In this document: positions 23,569 through 36,440 of the stretch, in pieces
How the letters are laid out: each line of letters opens with the position of its first letter
Position numbering within the stretch: the stretch's first letter is position 1
Source of the DNA: Ridgeia piscesae
Taxonomy: Eukaryota; Annelida; Polychaeta; Sabellida; Siboglinidae
Direction of reading: 5' to 3'
DNA length: 64,000 nucleotides
Assembly (NCBI GenBank): GCA_025642075.2
Contig: JAODUO010000120.1
Span: 246,001 to 310,000, forward strand
Program-made: the position numbers and the translations under genes
The notes under the pieces: model-generated
The model's database searches: none
The model's input: only the letters and a program-made list of their open reading frames with translations
Told to the model about the DNA's origin: nothing

Positions 23569-24850
23569 GTAAGTCCACTCTTAATCAGCTTGTGGGAATT
23601 ACTTATAACCTAGATAATTCGGTCAGTAAAGACTCGATACAAAAATGTACAATAAGTGCTTGAACATTCGTTCTCATTTAGAGGTTTAACTGTAGGAGTT
23701 TCATGTTCATTTTGCGAAAATTTGAACACTTTTAGTATTACATTTTATTTATCTTGAATACAAGTAATTGACCTTTTAGTTTGTAAAATGTTTATGACAT
23801 CTTCGAGTACATTTATAAATCTATTTAACAAATTCAGGTAAGCATCCCCACAACAAATTGTTTTCATTAAGGTATTAATTAATTGTGCTTATTTCTCTAA
23901 CTAAACGTTAGCAATCAATAACATTTCGTTAATAACACCGTGTTATACAAAGGTTGCAAAGGAAGAGCAGTGAAAAGGCCCAGTATTCTGTGTTTCTGGA
24001 ATAGGTCACCTGTAGATACATCATTTTAAAAGTAATTGCGTACATTGTAAAACGATACATTTCATACATTTAAAAACATCTGGATATTATATTGACTAAT
24101 TTATTTATTTACGTTCTATATAACATTTAGCTTTATAATAACCAGCAATAATACACGTATTCACGATGGTTGGTTTGTTTTATTTGGTTTCAATTGCCCA
24201 TGATTAATACAGTCTCATTAAAACACAATACACCTGAGCAGCATTCATTTAACATATTTATATTAAAAGAATGATATAAGAAAGCACTTATATTGCGGTC
24301 CAATTGAGTGAGTAAACAGCACGTATGATTCAATACAACATAATTAGCTTGATATCAATAACTGCATCCGATATGTATTTAACAAGTGTAATCCACCCAG
24401 AAAATAAATTAGTCAAAGAGGCGCATATATTGGAATTTATGCAGAAGGAACAACACAAGTCGGGTATTGATTGAATTAGGTCTAGTTAATGACACGTACA
24501 TTTTATATAAAAAATTCGTTGTTAATTGCGCACAACAACCACAGCAAGCTTGCCGGCCCATGACTGCTAATTCCATACATGAGTGCGATAACCTTGAACA
24601 CTACTAAAAACTGAATCACAACTAACTACTACGTACAATTCACTATATGTGTGGAAGTCACTCCGCCACCTCATTAAAGGATAAGGACATCAACTGATTT
24701 CCGCCCTGAAAACCCTGAACACACAATAATACAACGAAAGACCCAGCTGGTAAAACCTCGTGCATTTTCCAGGAAAACGCAACGGTCAAACATTTCCATC
24801 ACACATCAGTTTTAAAAAGCTGCTAGTTAATAATTTAAAGTGTATTATCA
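23569..24850. other. Presumed intron, no recognised feature
   Basis: AT-rich sequence without repeats recognised elsewhere in the window. Confidence 0.4.
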
Positions 24851-26564
24851 TCATCATCATTGTGCAGCTATAGAGTCCCGTGGTTGGGCGAAGGCCTCAG
24901 CATGCTGCTTCCACATCTGCCTATCTTGCGCTATTCTCTGCCAGATGGTACCCTTCCAGTAGTCATCTAGTTCATCTCTCCTACTTCTCGCCGGTCTTCC
25001 TCAAGATCTTTTCCGTTTGTAGGGTGTCCAGATGGTGATACGCAGTGTCCATCGGTTATCTCGTATCCTGCTGACGTGTCCTGCCCAGGTCCACTCCCGT
25101 CTACGGACTCGTTCCATCACGTCTGTGACCTTTGTCTTTTCTTTTACCCAGATGTTTGATTTTCTGTCCCGATATGTGATGTTTAGAATACTCCTTTCTA
25201 TATCTGTTTGTGCAGCTGCTAGATTGTTGTTAGCTTGGGTGGCGGGTGCCCATGTTTCCGCGCCGTATGTCATTGCTGGAAGTATGCATGAGTTGTAGAC
25301 TTGTCTCTTCATGGAGATTTCGCGGTGCTTGGCGAATGCTGTCCACCCGGCCGTGATTCTTCTTTGAATCTGATTGTCTCGATCTGAGTGTTGCTGACAT
25401 ATATTGATGTGTCGTTTTTCCATCATCACCTTTGTCTTCGACTTGTTCATCTTCATACTCTGAATTTCAGTTTCATTACCTAATTCATGTAGCATTTGTT
25501 GTAGCGCATGTGGTGTGTTAGCGCATATGAGTATGTTCTCGGAGAAACGAAATTAACTGAGATATTCGCCGTTTATCTTCAAGCCTCTGGTTTCCCAAAC
25601 CAGTCGACATAATATGCTTTCGAGAGCTGCCCTAAACAACTTGAATGGAATTGTATCTTCCTGTCGTACTCCTCTCCTGATGCTGATCTTGTTGCTTTCT
25701 TTGTGTAGGTGGACTGTCATCGAGCTGTTGGTGTAGATTTCCTTCAGGAGTTCGATGTACACATCTTCTTTCCCCTGTTCTTGAAGCGAGGTCAGTACTG
25801 CTTGAGTTTGCACTGAGTCGGAGGCTTTCTTGTCGTCGACGAATGCGATGCAGAGTGGGATATTATATTCTCCGCACTTCGTTGAGTATCCGCTTCTGAA
25901 TCCAACTTGGTCTTGTGGCTGGTGTTCGTGGAGTGTGTTCTCTAGCCTTTTCGTTAGTACTTTCGTGAATGCTTTATAGATGTTTGATAGTAGACATATC
26001 CGTCTGTAATTCCTGAGATCTATCCTATTTCCCTTCTTGAAGATTATCATCACCTTAGCATTTTTCCATAATTCCATTTCTGATAAACATTTAATGTACA
26101 GCTTAGCAAGTGTCTTCGAGATGGTATCTTCTCGTATGGTCGTTGCCTGTTACGTCCCATTCTTCCTATCTCGTAGTGTTGCTTCCAGCTCCCATGATGT
26201 TAACTCTGGTACCTCTTTTGGGACAGTGTGGATTATGGTACGCTGTTTACTTTCGTATAACTCGGAGTATAATTCCTCCATTCGTTCTATGATCTTATCT
26301 TGATCATGGATTTCTCTACCTTGCTTGTCCGTGAGTGTGATCAGTCTTTCTTGGCCTAGCTTCTGGGCTCTTCGGACTTTCTTCAGGCTCTTTGATGCTG
26401 TGATCATTTCTCGTGTGATCTCTTGGTTGTATTTCCTGATGTCCTCTCTAGTTTTCTTTTTGATGGTCTTGCATATTTCTGCGTACGCCATTTCTCGTCG
26501 TTTCATCATCAGGGCTCGTGTTGGTGATGATATCTTCGATTTATCGATTTATGTGGCTTGTTAA

Positions 26565-27686
26565 CAGAGATGGAGTGAGTACAATAAAAATGTACTCGAG
26601 TACGAGTACGATTACTTTGAACATGCATGAGTACGAGTACGAGTACTCAGAAAACAAATGTACTCGAGTACGGGTACGATTTCTTTAGAATGTACTCGAG
26701 TACGAGTACGATTACCTTAGAATGTAATCTTGATTACTTTCACGATTACTTTCATGGATATCCTGTTTCTACCGTAAAGGCGACCTCCATGGAATCAGGT
26801 GTCACTCTTTTTCTGTTTCAAATGTCCCCCTTTAAATGTCAAATACACATGATCAAATACAAATTATACAATAACAACATTTCAAATCCTAGGGATCATA
26901 TTAGCAATAATATCCAATTCAAATATGTCATATATCAGATAGGACAAACAGAATAGTTGGGGATTTAGACAGGTTTACAATTTACACTTAAACATACTGG
27001 ACAGGGATTTAGCAGCTAACTGCCCAGTCATTCACATCAAACTGACAGAGCAAACAGTATAGGTGGGGCTGTGGCATGGCTTCTAAAAATACAAAACAAA
27101 ATGTTAGGGGATGCTTATCTCCTTTTGGGTGAGGAGATGTGGCTTCTCTGGAAAGAGGAGGTATTAATTAGGGAAATCTGACTGAATATTTATTTAACTG
27201 AAATGCTCAACAGTAATAGAAAATGAATACTTCGATTATTATTACATTTAATAGATTACTTCTAATATTGCCATTTTTATCTGTCTAATATATTTGCTTG
27301 CAACTGTTCATATGAAAAAAAATTAATCGTGAGAAGTAATCGTGAGTACGATTACTTTGGTAATGTACTCGAGTACGAGCACGATTACTTTCCTTCGTAC
27401 TCGAGTACGATTACTTTCCTTCGTACTCGAGTACGAGTACGAGTACGAGTACGAGTACGAGTACGAGTACGAGTACGAGTACGAGTACGAGTACGAGTAC
27501 GAGTACGAGTACGAGTACGAGTACGAGTACGAGTACGAGTACGAGTACGAGTACGAGTACGAGTACGAGTACGAGTACGAGTACGAGTACGAGTACGAGT
27601 ACGAGTACGAGTACGAGTACGAAAAAAGTATTCGTACTCGAGTACGAGTACAGTACGAGTACACGAGTACGATTACTCCATCCCTG
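26565..27686. mobile_element. Non-autonomous hAT-like element with GAGTAC expansion
   Basis: The left end is CAGAGATGGAGTGAGTAC. The right end, reverse-complemented, is CAGGGATGGAGTAATCGTAC, so the termini are inverted repeats with a hAT-type 'CAGRGATGG' start. The flanks carry an identical 8-bp CTTGTTAA at 26557-26564 and 27687-27694, the target-site size of hAT elements. Subterminal regions repeat GTACTCGAGTAC and 'GAGTACGATTACTTT' in both orientations. The centre (26750-27320) is unique and AT-rich without a transposase. It sits inside the RTE-like LINE, so it is younger than that insertion. Confidence 0.85.
27429..27620. repeat. (GAGTAC)n array
   Basis: About 32 uninterrupted hexamers GAGTAC within the hAT-like element. 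Because the unit is six bases, two of its three frames per strand are stop-free, creating Tyr-Glu and Val-Arg repeat frames that are not genes. Confidence 0.97.
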
Positions 27687-28299
27687 CTTGTTAATTGCCT
27701 TAGCTACTCTTGGCCCGCCTTGTTGGATCATGTCTGTGATCGTTTTGCTCATGGTGTCGATGTCGAATCGTCTCGAATCGGTTTCTCAATTCCAGTTGGA
27801 ATTCGACGTTCTTTGATCCTATTCGTGTGGCATCTAATCTTGGTGACCTGTTGGTCGTCATTTTTTTCTTTCCACCTCTACGTCCAGCTTGATGTTGCTC
27901 GTAACCAATCTGTTGTCACTTCCAATATTGACTTGGTTGATGACTGTGACGATGTCTGGCCTGTTTGTTAGGATTACTCAATTTCGGTCTTCGTTACACC
28001 GTTTGGGGTTTTCCACATCCAACTCCTCCCTGCTTTCTTCTGGAACATGGTATTCATGATTTTGTATTTTCTTGATGTTGCCCATTCTACCAAGGTGTCG
28101 CCTCTTTCGTTTTTCAATTCGAGCCCAAATTTGCCCCTGCACGTAATCCTAGTTGACCAGAGCCGCCTCCTTGGTCATGGACCCTTTCGGTGCCGCTGGG
28201 GACTGTAGTGCTTTGCATGGTGTTGTTGGCCTACCCTTCCAAGCTGGCGGGTTGGAAGGGGTAGGCAATATAGGGTGAACGCAATTGCCCAAGTTTCGA

Positions 28300-28368
28300 C
28301 AAGGTGGCTGTATCAGTACCGCTACCACCGACTTGCACCGGCACTCTAACCACACGGCCACCGCGCCC
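28300..28368 (-). repeat. tRNA-derived SINE-like head (possible)
   Basis: The minus strand from 28368 begins GGGCGCGGTGGCCGTGTGGT followed by 'TAGAGTGCCGG'. This resembles the acceptor stem and D-arm with Pol III box A (TGGCCGTGTGG) of tRNA-derived SINEs. A clear box B or cloverleaf was not found in the following 40 bases, so a complete SINE is unproven. Confidence 0.35.
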
Positions 28369-28379
28369 TATGTACAAGT

Positions 28380-29805
28380 ACATCAAACCTCTAGTAAATA
28401 TATAACAATGCGATGTTTTACCGGGACAATACTGTGGTACAATCCACCACATAGTAATTTTAAAAGCTGCTAGTTGATTATTAAAAGTTCGTTATCAGAT
28501 ATTTGTAGAGGACGGAGGGAGGGTGGGAAAAAAACCTGAACGATATAAAACGATAAATCGGGAAGCGAAAATAATACACTGTCAATTTGATTTTGAATTA
28601 ATTGGGTCGAACCCGCTTCAGCTATCGCTTATATAACGCTGTCTATTGCGCATGCGCGAGTTGCATATCTTTGTACTCAAAACCCATTTTGTATTGCGCC
28701 TTCCACATAAACCGCAGTATTTCCCTATTAGATGCATACCTTCATTTTGTCAACATCAGCAGTCCTGATCTTAACAAAAGAATACGTGGCGACCACTGTA
28801 TCAGGTCTTCCACTTTTAAATTACTTTAACCCTTTCCGTAAGGGTCTGTGGCATTTATTGAACCGGCAAGAGCACTGCGGTCTGGGAGCAGTCACAGGTT
28901 GGAAGTGAAACGTCCTCGACCAATGCTAGGGCCGAATTGTTAATAAACCTTGTGACACCTTCGCCAATTTCAAACGTCGACTGAAGACCCATATTTTGTA
29001 TTAGTCATTCTACATTCTACCTGAACAATCATTTCACTAAACTATATATATTTATTCAATTATTATTTAATGATTTGTTAGCATGCATATATATTTACTT
29101 ATTGCTATTATTTGAAGTAATCATTTCCTAGATCGATTATTATTATGTAATTGTTATGACAGATAGTTATTGTGTCGACTTTTACATCTTTATTTGGAAA
29201 TGTTACATTATTTAAACACTGTAATTAGTTATTTATATATTTGTATGTTAGCTTTTTCTGTCTGGTCGAGGCTGAGTGATGCGCCTCGTTTATATTCGTC
29301 TAAACATTCCTTATGGTGTACCGGTCACATGTATCGAGCTTCAAACATTGCTTACCAAGTTTTTATTTATATTGTTTTGCGCAGTTTCATTATATCAGTA
29401 AGTGCAAGTAGAACAATTAATTTTCTTGACGAGAACAGTGCTTCCGGGACATACATTCTCAACACAATTATGTTAATGTTTACCCTGGATATCCTCTACA
29501 TTTATCACAGCTTGGCGTTTGGTATACGTACTGCAAAGGTGGCAGTGCAGTAGAAAAAGGTTATTCAAAGACAATATAAATACAGGGATTCCCCACCGCG
29601 ACAAAATGAGATACAGTTTTATGTAGAGTTATTTCCGCGAATGCTAAATAGGTCTTATGAAACCGGTCGTAAACTATATCGACTAGTCGCTCTTAGCTAC
29701 GACCAGTTCACCACCTAGTTACGCCAATTCAGAAGACTGGCCCCTGATATTTGCGTAGCCTGAATTACTTAGGCTCCGTGAAATGGCTGCAGTTTTGTGC
29801 CCCTC
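28380..29805. other. No recognised gene
   Basis: An open frame at 29170-29553 is hydrophobic and AT-driven (many Ile, Leu, Tyr) with no recognised domain and no convincing splice pair. 28600-28830 has an open frame with a possible donor, but its phase does not fit the exon-5 gap. Confidence 0.3.
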
Positions 29806-29807
29806 AC

Positions 29808-30450
29808 TACTGCAGCAGCGAAGGGGAACCAAATTCTTAGATTAATTAGGCGAAATATAGTGTATAAGGAAAAAGAAATAATAATACCGCTGTACAAAAC
29901 AATAGTTAGGCCTCATTTCGAATATTGCATACAGGCATGGAGGCCATATCGCTAGAAGGATATTGATACACTAGAAAGAGTACAAAGGAGAGCACCCAAA
30001 ATGATTAAAAAACTCAGGAATATTTTTACGAAATGCGTCTAAGAGAACGTGGATTAACAACACTAGAACCCAGGAGACTGAGAAGAGATTAGATAGAAGT
30101 GTTTAAAATATTGAATGGGTATGAAAATATTGACATAAATATTTTTGTCTCATTTAAGGAAGAGAGAAGGACTACAGGACATGGAATTACATTAGCAAAG
30201 AAGCAGTGTAGACTAGCTATTAGAAAATTCACATTTTCACAAAGAACAGTAAATGAATGGAACGGATTATCAGTTGATTGCGTAGGTGCTATTAGTGTTA
30301 ATATGTTTAAAAATCAAACCCACATATACCTAAGAAGGGCGGTGTACATTTAGATAGATAGGTTGGAATCTTGATAAGCCAAAGGGCTTCCTTTTCGTTG
30401 TTGATTATCTAGGAGGCAATCTTGTTAGATCTTGTTAAATCTTGTTACTG
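29808..30450 (+). mobile_element. CR1-like LINE, 5'-truncated second copy
   Basis: It begins abruptly with 'GCAGCAGCGAAGGGGAACC', the same point as about 15658 in the long copy, and follows it to the C-terminus. It reads GNQILRLIRRNIVYKEKE(I), 'PHFEYCIQAWRPYR', 'VFKILNGYENIDINIF' and 'FSQRTVNEWNGLS', ending 'IYLRRAVYI'. The 3' end carries three repeats of 'TCTTGTTA' near 30418-30447. It retains stops. The 5' truncation is typical of target-primed insertion. The clearer C-terminus helps read the older copy. Confidence 0.85.
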
Positions 30451-30721
30451 CCTGGGGAAATTATGCGATGCGTTTGTGATCGCCAGGGCAGCCTAACCCC
30501 AGTATAGGGTAGATACGCTGATCGACAACACATTCGTTTGGTCATTTTGACAACCAGATTATTGTTTTGATGCTGTAGTTGCGCTTGGATAAACCTCGCT
30601 GGCACGGTCATACTGCACAAAGGTTTGGTTGCGCCTGTCAGAACCAGGAAACCACCTTCTGGACAGATAACTAACATTATAAACATGGTAAGTTGTCGTT
30701 CTTCTATTACTTACATGCACA

Positions 30722-30798
30722 ATATTGGCTGCTGACATACGCGTGCACACGCGTACACATGCACACATACACGCACACCCACCCAAGCACCCACACAC

Positions 30799-30840
<42 letters not shown>

Positions 30841-30860
30841 ACCACCACCACACGCACGCA

Positions 30861-30947
<87 letters not shown>
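30722..30947. repeat. CA-rich compound microsatellite
   Basis: (CA)n with short (ACC)n near 30838-30850, (ACGC)n near 30851-30880 and a second (CA)n to 30947. Long Cys-Val or His-Thr frames on either strand are translations of the repeat. Confidence 0.97.
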
Positions 30948-30949
<2 letters not shown>

Positions 30950-30950
<1 letters not shown>

Positions 30951-31551
30951 TAATCATAGATAATAGAATAGTAATAGAAATAAAATATACATATGGATAT
31001 AATATGTAAGTATATAAGACGCTGCGTGGAAAGGTTGTAAAATGTGTCGTCCATGTAGAGCAGTAGCTACAACATTTGGTAAAACGAAAGACACCATATT
31101 TTCTGTGAAATTACATAATATAATACATTTTGAAATGAGCGGATAATGAAATTGGATAATAAAATCCCTATGTCATAACACACTGATGTATGCATGGCAT
31201 AAGTAATGAATTGTAAGTTGTAAACATCACATATATGTTAATTTATATAAACGTACTGTTAATAACATACATTTGATATTGTAATTGTATAATTATCTAA
31301 TGTATATTCGTAACAATAAATTAACATAATTGATTAACAAGGATTAAGCCTTGTTATTGATAAATTATTCCATTTTATTATAATACTATTTCATTGTGTA
31401 TTGCTTACGACTACTTAGGTAGCCATGCAATAAGGTAAGATTTGTATCATTTACACCATAGTATTTTATTTACCAATTAATACCAAATGTCCACTGTTGA
31501 TTGATACTTTACATAGATAAATGTAATAGAGTATTCATGGAGGTTAGTTAT

Positions 31552-31622
<71 letters not shown>

Positions 31623-31776
31623 ACACAACAGTAATTCCAATACAAAAACTGGGTCACTAATGATTTGTTTATCTTCTATCAAAAAGCTGCGTCACCATTT
31701 GTGTTCATATCCAACATTATTGTGAATTGTAGTCGACCACCAATATTCACTACAATTAACAATAATGTTGGATATG

Positions 31777-31835
<59 letters not shown>

Positions 31836-32116
31836 ATATTTACCAGAGTTCTTTAATGCGAGTACATATTCTAAATATATGTTACTGTGTTGATGACGAC
31901 TGTAAATTGTTTTGTTGTTTTTGTGTGTAACGTGAGTTAATGTTTCTATTATTGAGTGTCTTAAGTAAACGTATACTAGTTATGGTATAATGAATAGCGA
32001 AATATTTTATTATAGTGTGATTAAATAATTCTTATTAATTATTCATTTTATTTGAAAAATGTGCGTTACTTTACATATCATTTATTAGTGAGTACAATTA
32101 CATAATTAATATAATA

Positions 32117-32149
<33 letters not shown>

Positions 32150-33650
32150 TGCCTGTTTTTAAAGGTTTGTTAATGTAATCACCAACTAAATCTACTGGAG
32201 CCAGATTACCTTAAACTCCTGTCAGTCAATCAGGATGATATAAAACTAAGCTAAGTAAAGAAATACAATGACATTCACATGTAAATAAATACGTAAGTAA
32301 ATCAATAGATAACAAATAAATAAGCAATCAATAAATATGCATGGCGACATAAAATTGTGCAACTACCGTCTTACACGTCTTAAACGTAAAATACCTGTTT
32401 TTAAACTCTTATTTCATCTGGTTTTAATACGCCTGAAACCTTGTCAGAGGGAAGAAATATAAAGAATAATTATAAACACTGATATATTACGTTGTAAAGT
32501 CACACATTGTTTGGTGAGATAAAGACATGACACAGGGTGCGACCGTCTAGACCACACGTTATTGAGTGCGTCACCGATAACAAGGCTACTTTTATGCAAA
32601 CGGGCACACCTACAATGACACAAATTGATTGTAATACAGTCAGACACACGTAAACTCAGACTGCTGGTGTGGTGGTAATCACCCGCAAGTTGACATTATT
32701 CACCTGTATCATTAGCCAATAAAATACGCGTGCACTCATGTTGTGTTTGTTTTTCTTCATACACACATACACATTCACGCACGCACGATTATATCTCCGA
32801 TACCTTATCGACCAGGGATCAAACATAATCACGCGTTAAGGTGCACCTGTTACATTATACCCTCGCTAGGTGGGTGAGGAGGTTGGCTGCTGTCCTACCA
32901 GTAGCGCCAGATGGCGCCAACTGCTTCTGGAAACGCAGGACTGCTCAAGAAAAAATGTAGACGTCCGGTTTTGTCCTTTTTTCACCAAGACCCCACCACC
33001 ACCACCATTTACCGGCTGATGTCAACTCATAAACTACTTATGTACCTTTGAGCAGGTTTTTACCCCGGAGTCATGGCGCTTTACAGTTGTTTCCAAATAA
33101 ATAATGATGACCTTGTTTGACCTTTGATTAACCTTTACGGTATCATTGGGCAACCCAACGATAGGACAATCAATGACGAAGATACAACGCTTTCAAATGA
33201 TGCATTATTTAGATGTGTGTGTCGGGGGGAGGGAATGGTTAGCGTTGACATCAGTATGTTATGTTGTTCTGCCTCTCGTCTCTTAGTTAGTTCAGTTCAT
33301 TTGAGGTACACAAGTATTGCACAATCTTGTCATCTCTTGTCGTTCTTGAAAGAGAGCCTAACGAATGCAGTGGGCTGATGTTTTACAGTTTCGAACAGTC
33401 GCAGCCGACCTGCTCGAACGTGGATTGATGAACAAAACTAGTTGTTACGACCCGAGGACCCACAGGTGGTTTACCAACTATAAGGTAGATGATCGTATTC
33501 ATACAATATATCAAATGTTTTGTGATTGATCGCCAGGCGGCGTCATAGTCACATGGAAATTAAACATTTAAGTATGTCACGAACATTAGTAATGCTGTAC
33601 TTACATGTCATCAGGTTATGTTCTACTATAACGTCGTGTCGTCGTATGTG
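30950..33650. other. AT-rich stretch with TA arrays, no recognised gene
   Basis: (TA)n tracts lie at 31555-31620, 31781-31831 and 32123-32149. A short frame at 33124-33378 has no recognised domain. ACC trinucleotides lie near 32993-33006. Nothing supports an exon. Confidence 0.5.
31703..31779. repeat. Hairpin beside a TA array
   Basis: A perfect 21-bp arm (31703-31723) is complemented by 31759-31779, extended by about 9 more matching bases after one mismatch. The loop is under 20 bp. A 51-bp TA tract begins immediately after the right arm. Confidence 0.85.
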
Positions 33651-33659
33651 TCGTGTGCG

Positions 33660-34495
<836 letters not shown>

Positions 34496-34499
34496 TAGT

Positions 34500-35035
34500 T
34501 GTACTAATGCGATATCGGAATAAAGTCTGCGCTTGTTTATTATCATGAAACATGAAATGCGATATGAATAAAGTCTGCGTTGTATTATTTCATGAAGGGG
34601 GCTACCAAAATGGGTATGTGCTGGGTATTAATGGCGAGAGAGGGATGGTTGGTCTGGTCGATTCTGACTGCTTTCTTCGCTCTGCAGTTCAATGACGATA
34701 ACAGTTTCTTTCTAAGATATAAATATGTAATTGTAGTTGTAGATGTCATAAGTGTAAAAAAAACGTCTTCTTAAGTACCAAGTACCTATGCAGTATAACG
34801 TCGCATAGTTCGTAATTCCCGTCGTGTCGAATGATTGGATTTTGGGTTATCTTCATTCTGATTGCTTCTTACATTATATCTCGTTTCCTTCTGTCGGACA
34901 CCTTGTCTATTACGTTTGCACTGTCTATGTTAATGTTTTGATTTGCCATTGTCACTTACCTAGCCCTGTGTTCTTCTGGGTGTATCCCTGCATTTTCACA
35001 AATCCGCCTATCTTTTGAATTACCCTTCAAATCAT
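34500..35035. other. No recognised gene
   Basis: A direct repeat of 'AATGCGATAT(C/G)(G/A)AATAAAGTCTGCG' lies at about 34506-34531 and 34555-34579. Short frames only. Confidence 0.4.
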
Positions 35036-35039
35036 GGTA

Positions 35040-35530
35040 TGACCACGTAGCTTCTGTTGTCTTGTTTTGTTTTCCTTCTTTGTTCTTATTGCTCACATTT
35101 TATTAGTCACATTTATTAACCTCAGGCACCTTTTTGGTGTTTCTCTTCTTCCTTCTTAGCCCTCTCTTGCCAAGCTGGTGTCTCAAACCGGTTCGTCAGT
35201 GTTCTGTCTACTCCTAACTTCTTATGTATGCTATAGTGAGACGCAAATTGCAGGCATTTATCAATGTGTGCCATCATCCTTTACACTTTTAACTTCCTGT
35301 TGGCATCTTCCTTCCTGGTGAAATGTTCTAGCAGGAAACGCATGTTGTTGTTTAACATATGTAGTGCTGATCGTGACGCTGCCCTTAGTCCCAATAAAGT
35401 TAGTGTATTTGTCTATGTTTTTTCTGTATGTATTTGGCATCATCCATATCGTCCATACACATATGTGTGTCTTGGATGGAAATGGGCTGACTCTGTGACG
35501 GTGATTTTACGGTGTAGATCCTCCAGATGG
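35040..35530 (-). mobile_element. Penelope-like element fragment
   Basis: The minus strand contains 'FLLEHFTRKEDANRKLKV', then 'AHIDKCLQFASHYSIHKKLG', 'VDRTLTNRFETPAWQERAKK'. Penelope-like RTs have a conserved stretch 'xxRxxDGxLxxxVYRKxTHTDxYLxFxSxHxxxxKxGVxxTLxxRA', which this follows in order despite stops and a frameshift. The GIY-YIG endonuclease and the catalytic core are not seen. The fragment stops at the CA-rich tract beginning at 35533. Confidence 0.65.
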
Positions 35531-35532
35531 AA

Positions 35533-35935
35533 GTTCACACCCACACCCACACCCACACCCACACCCACACCCACACCCACCCACCCACACCACACACCAC
35601 ACCACACCACACCCCCCACACACACAGACACACACAACACACACACACACACACACACACAACACACACAAACACAAACACAACACACACACCACTACAC
35701 ACACACACGCACACGCACTCACACACACAACACACACACACTATAATACACACACACAACACACAACACAAACACACACACACACACACACACACAACAA
35801 TATACACATAACACAAACACAAACACAAACACAAACACACACACACACACACACACACTCACAAACACAAACACAAACACAAACACAAACACAAACACAA
35901 ACACAAACACACACACCACACACCACACACACACC

Positions 35936-36006
<71 letters not shown>

Positions 36007-36023
36007 CACACACACACACACAA

Positions 36024-36056
<33 letters not shown>

Positions 36057-36060
36057 ACAC
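35533..36060. repeat. CA-rich tract with several higher-order units
   Basis: Successive blocks: (CCCACA)n at 35537-35580, CACCACACAC variants to about 35625, CA/CAA mixtures, (CAAACA)n at about 35808-35910, then (CA)n to 36060. All are variants of CA with extra C or A. Confidence 0.97.
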
Positions 36061-36061
36061 C

Positions 36062-36440
36062 CTGTACATTGCTGTAGTATATTTGTGTACGATTAGTCTT
36101 TGCGGAGTGGCTGGATGCTTCCTAGAAAATATTAGGTGTGCGATTGAATTTGAGATGGTGTTCGATTGAATTCTGTCTGGGAATAAAGTGTAAAGCTTTT
36201 CAAACAGTCCTGAGTACTGGACACTGGCCTGTTTAAGAACATTTACTTTTAATTTGTTTACTTATATGTGAAATGCATAATTTACATATAACTGTTGCCT
36301 TTGTTGTTGGTAGCATAAATTTAACTTGATCCATAACCCTAAAAATAAGGCTGTCTTGAACCCCAGCCCTAGCATGTAGCATTAATTTTATCAGGAAATA
36401 TTAATGCATGTCATGCAAGTGCCAATGTCAGTGACAGTGA
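36062..36440. other. No recognised feature
   Basis: Short AT-rich spacer between the CA tract and a LINE fragment. Confidence 0.4.

Larger units (their letters stand above)
24855..28140 (-). mobile_element. RTE-like LINE, split by a hAT-like insertion
   Basis: Minus strand. The endonuclease C-terminal part is at 28140-27695. After the insertion (26565-27686) come 'KKKTREDIRKYNQEI' and 'LTDKQGREIHDQDKIIERMEE'. RT blocks follow: 'RNYRRICLLSNIYKAFTKVL', 'QPQDQVGFRSGYST', 'AFVDDKKASDSV' and 'RRGVRQEDTI'. The 3' part reads 'CILPAMTYGAETW', 'ILNITYRDRKSNIW' and 'WAGHVSRIRDNRWTLR'. It ends after 'RDSIAAQ' with a TGATGATGATGATAA tail (24845-24862), the simple 3' repeat typical of RTE-like elements. 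The catalytic FADD site reads FSEN, and several stops and frameshifts are present, so it is inactive. Confidence 0.85.

Noticed and set aside
27323..27971. Tyr-Glu and Val-Arg repeat proteins of up to 209 codons
   Set aside because: Translation of the GAGTAC hexamer within the hAT-like element.
28660..28810. Candidate missing exon between exons 5 and 6
   Set aside because: An open segment with AG and GT exists (28732-28803), but it needs two leading bases whereas exon 5 requires one, and the donor is weak.
29170..29553. 127-codon hydrophobic ORF
   Set aside because: The composition reflects AT-rich DNA, with no domain, and the frame is not supported by splice sites or by a homologous copy in the window.
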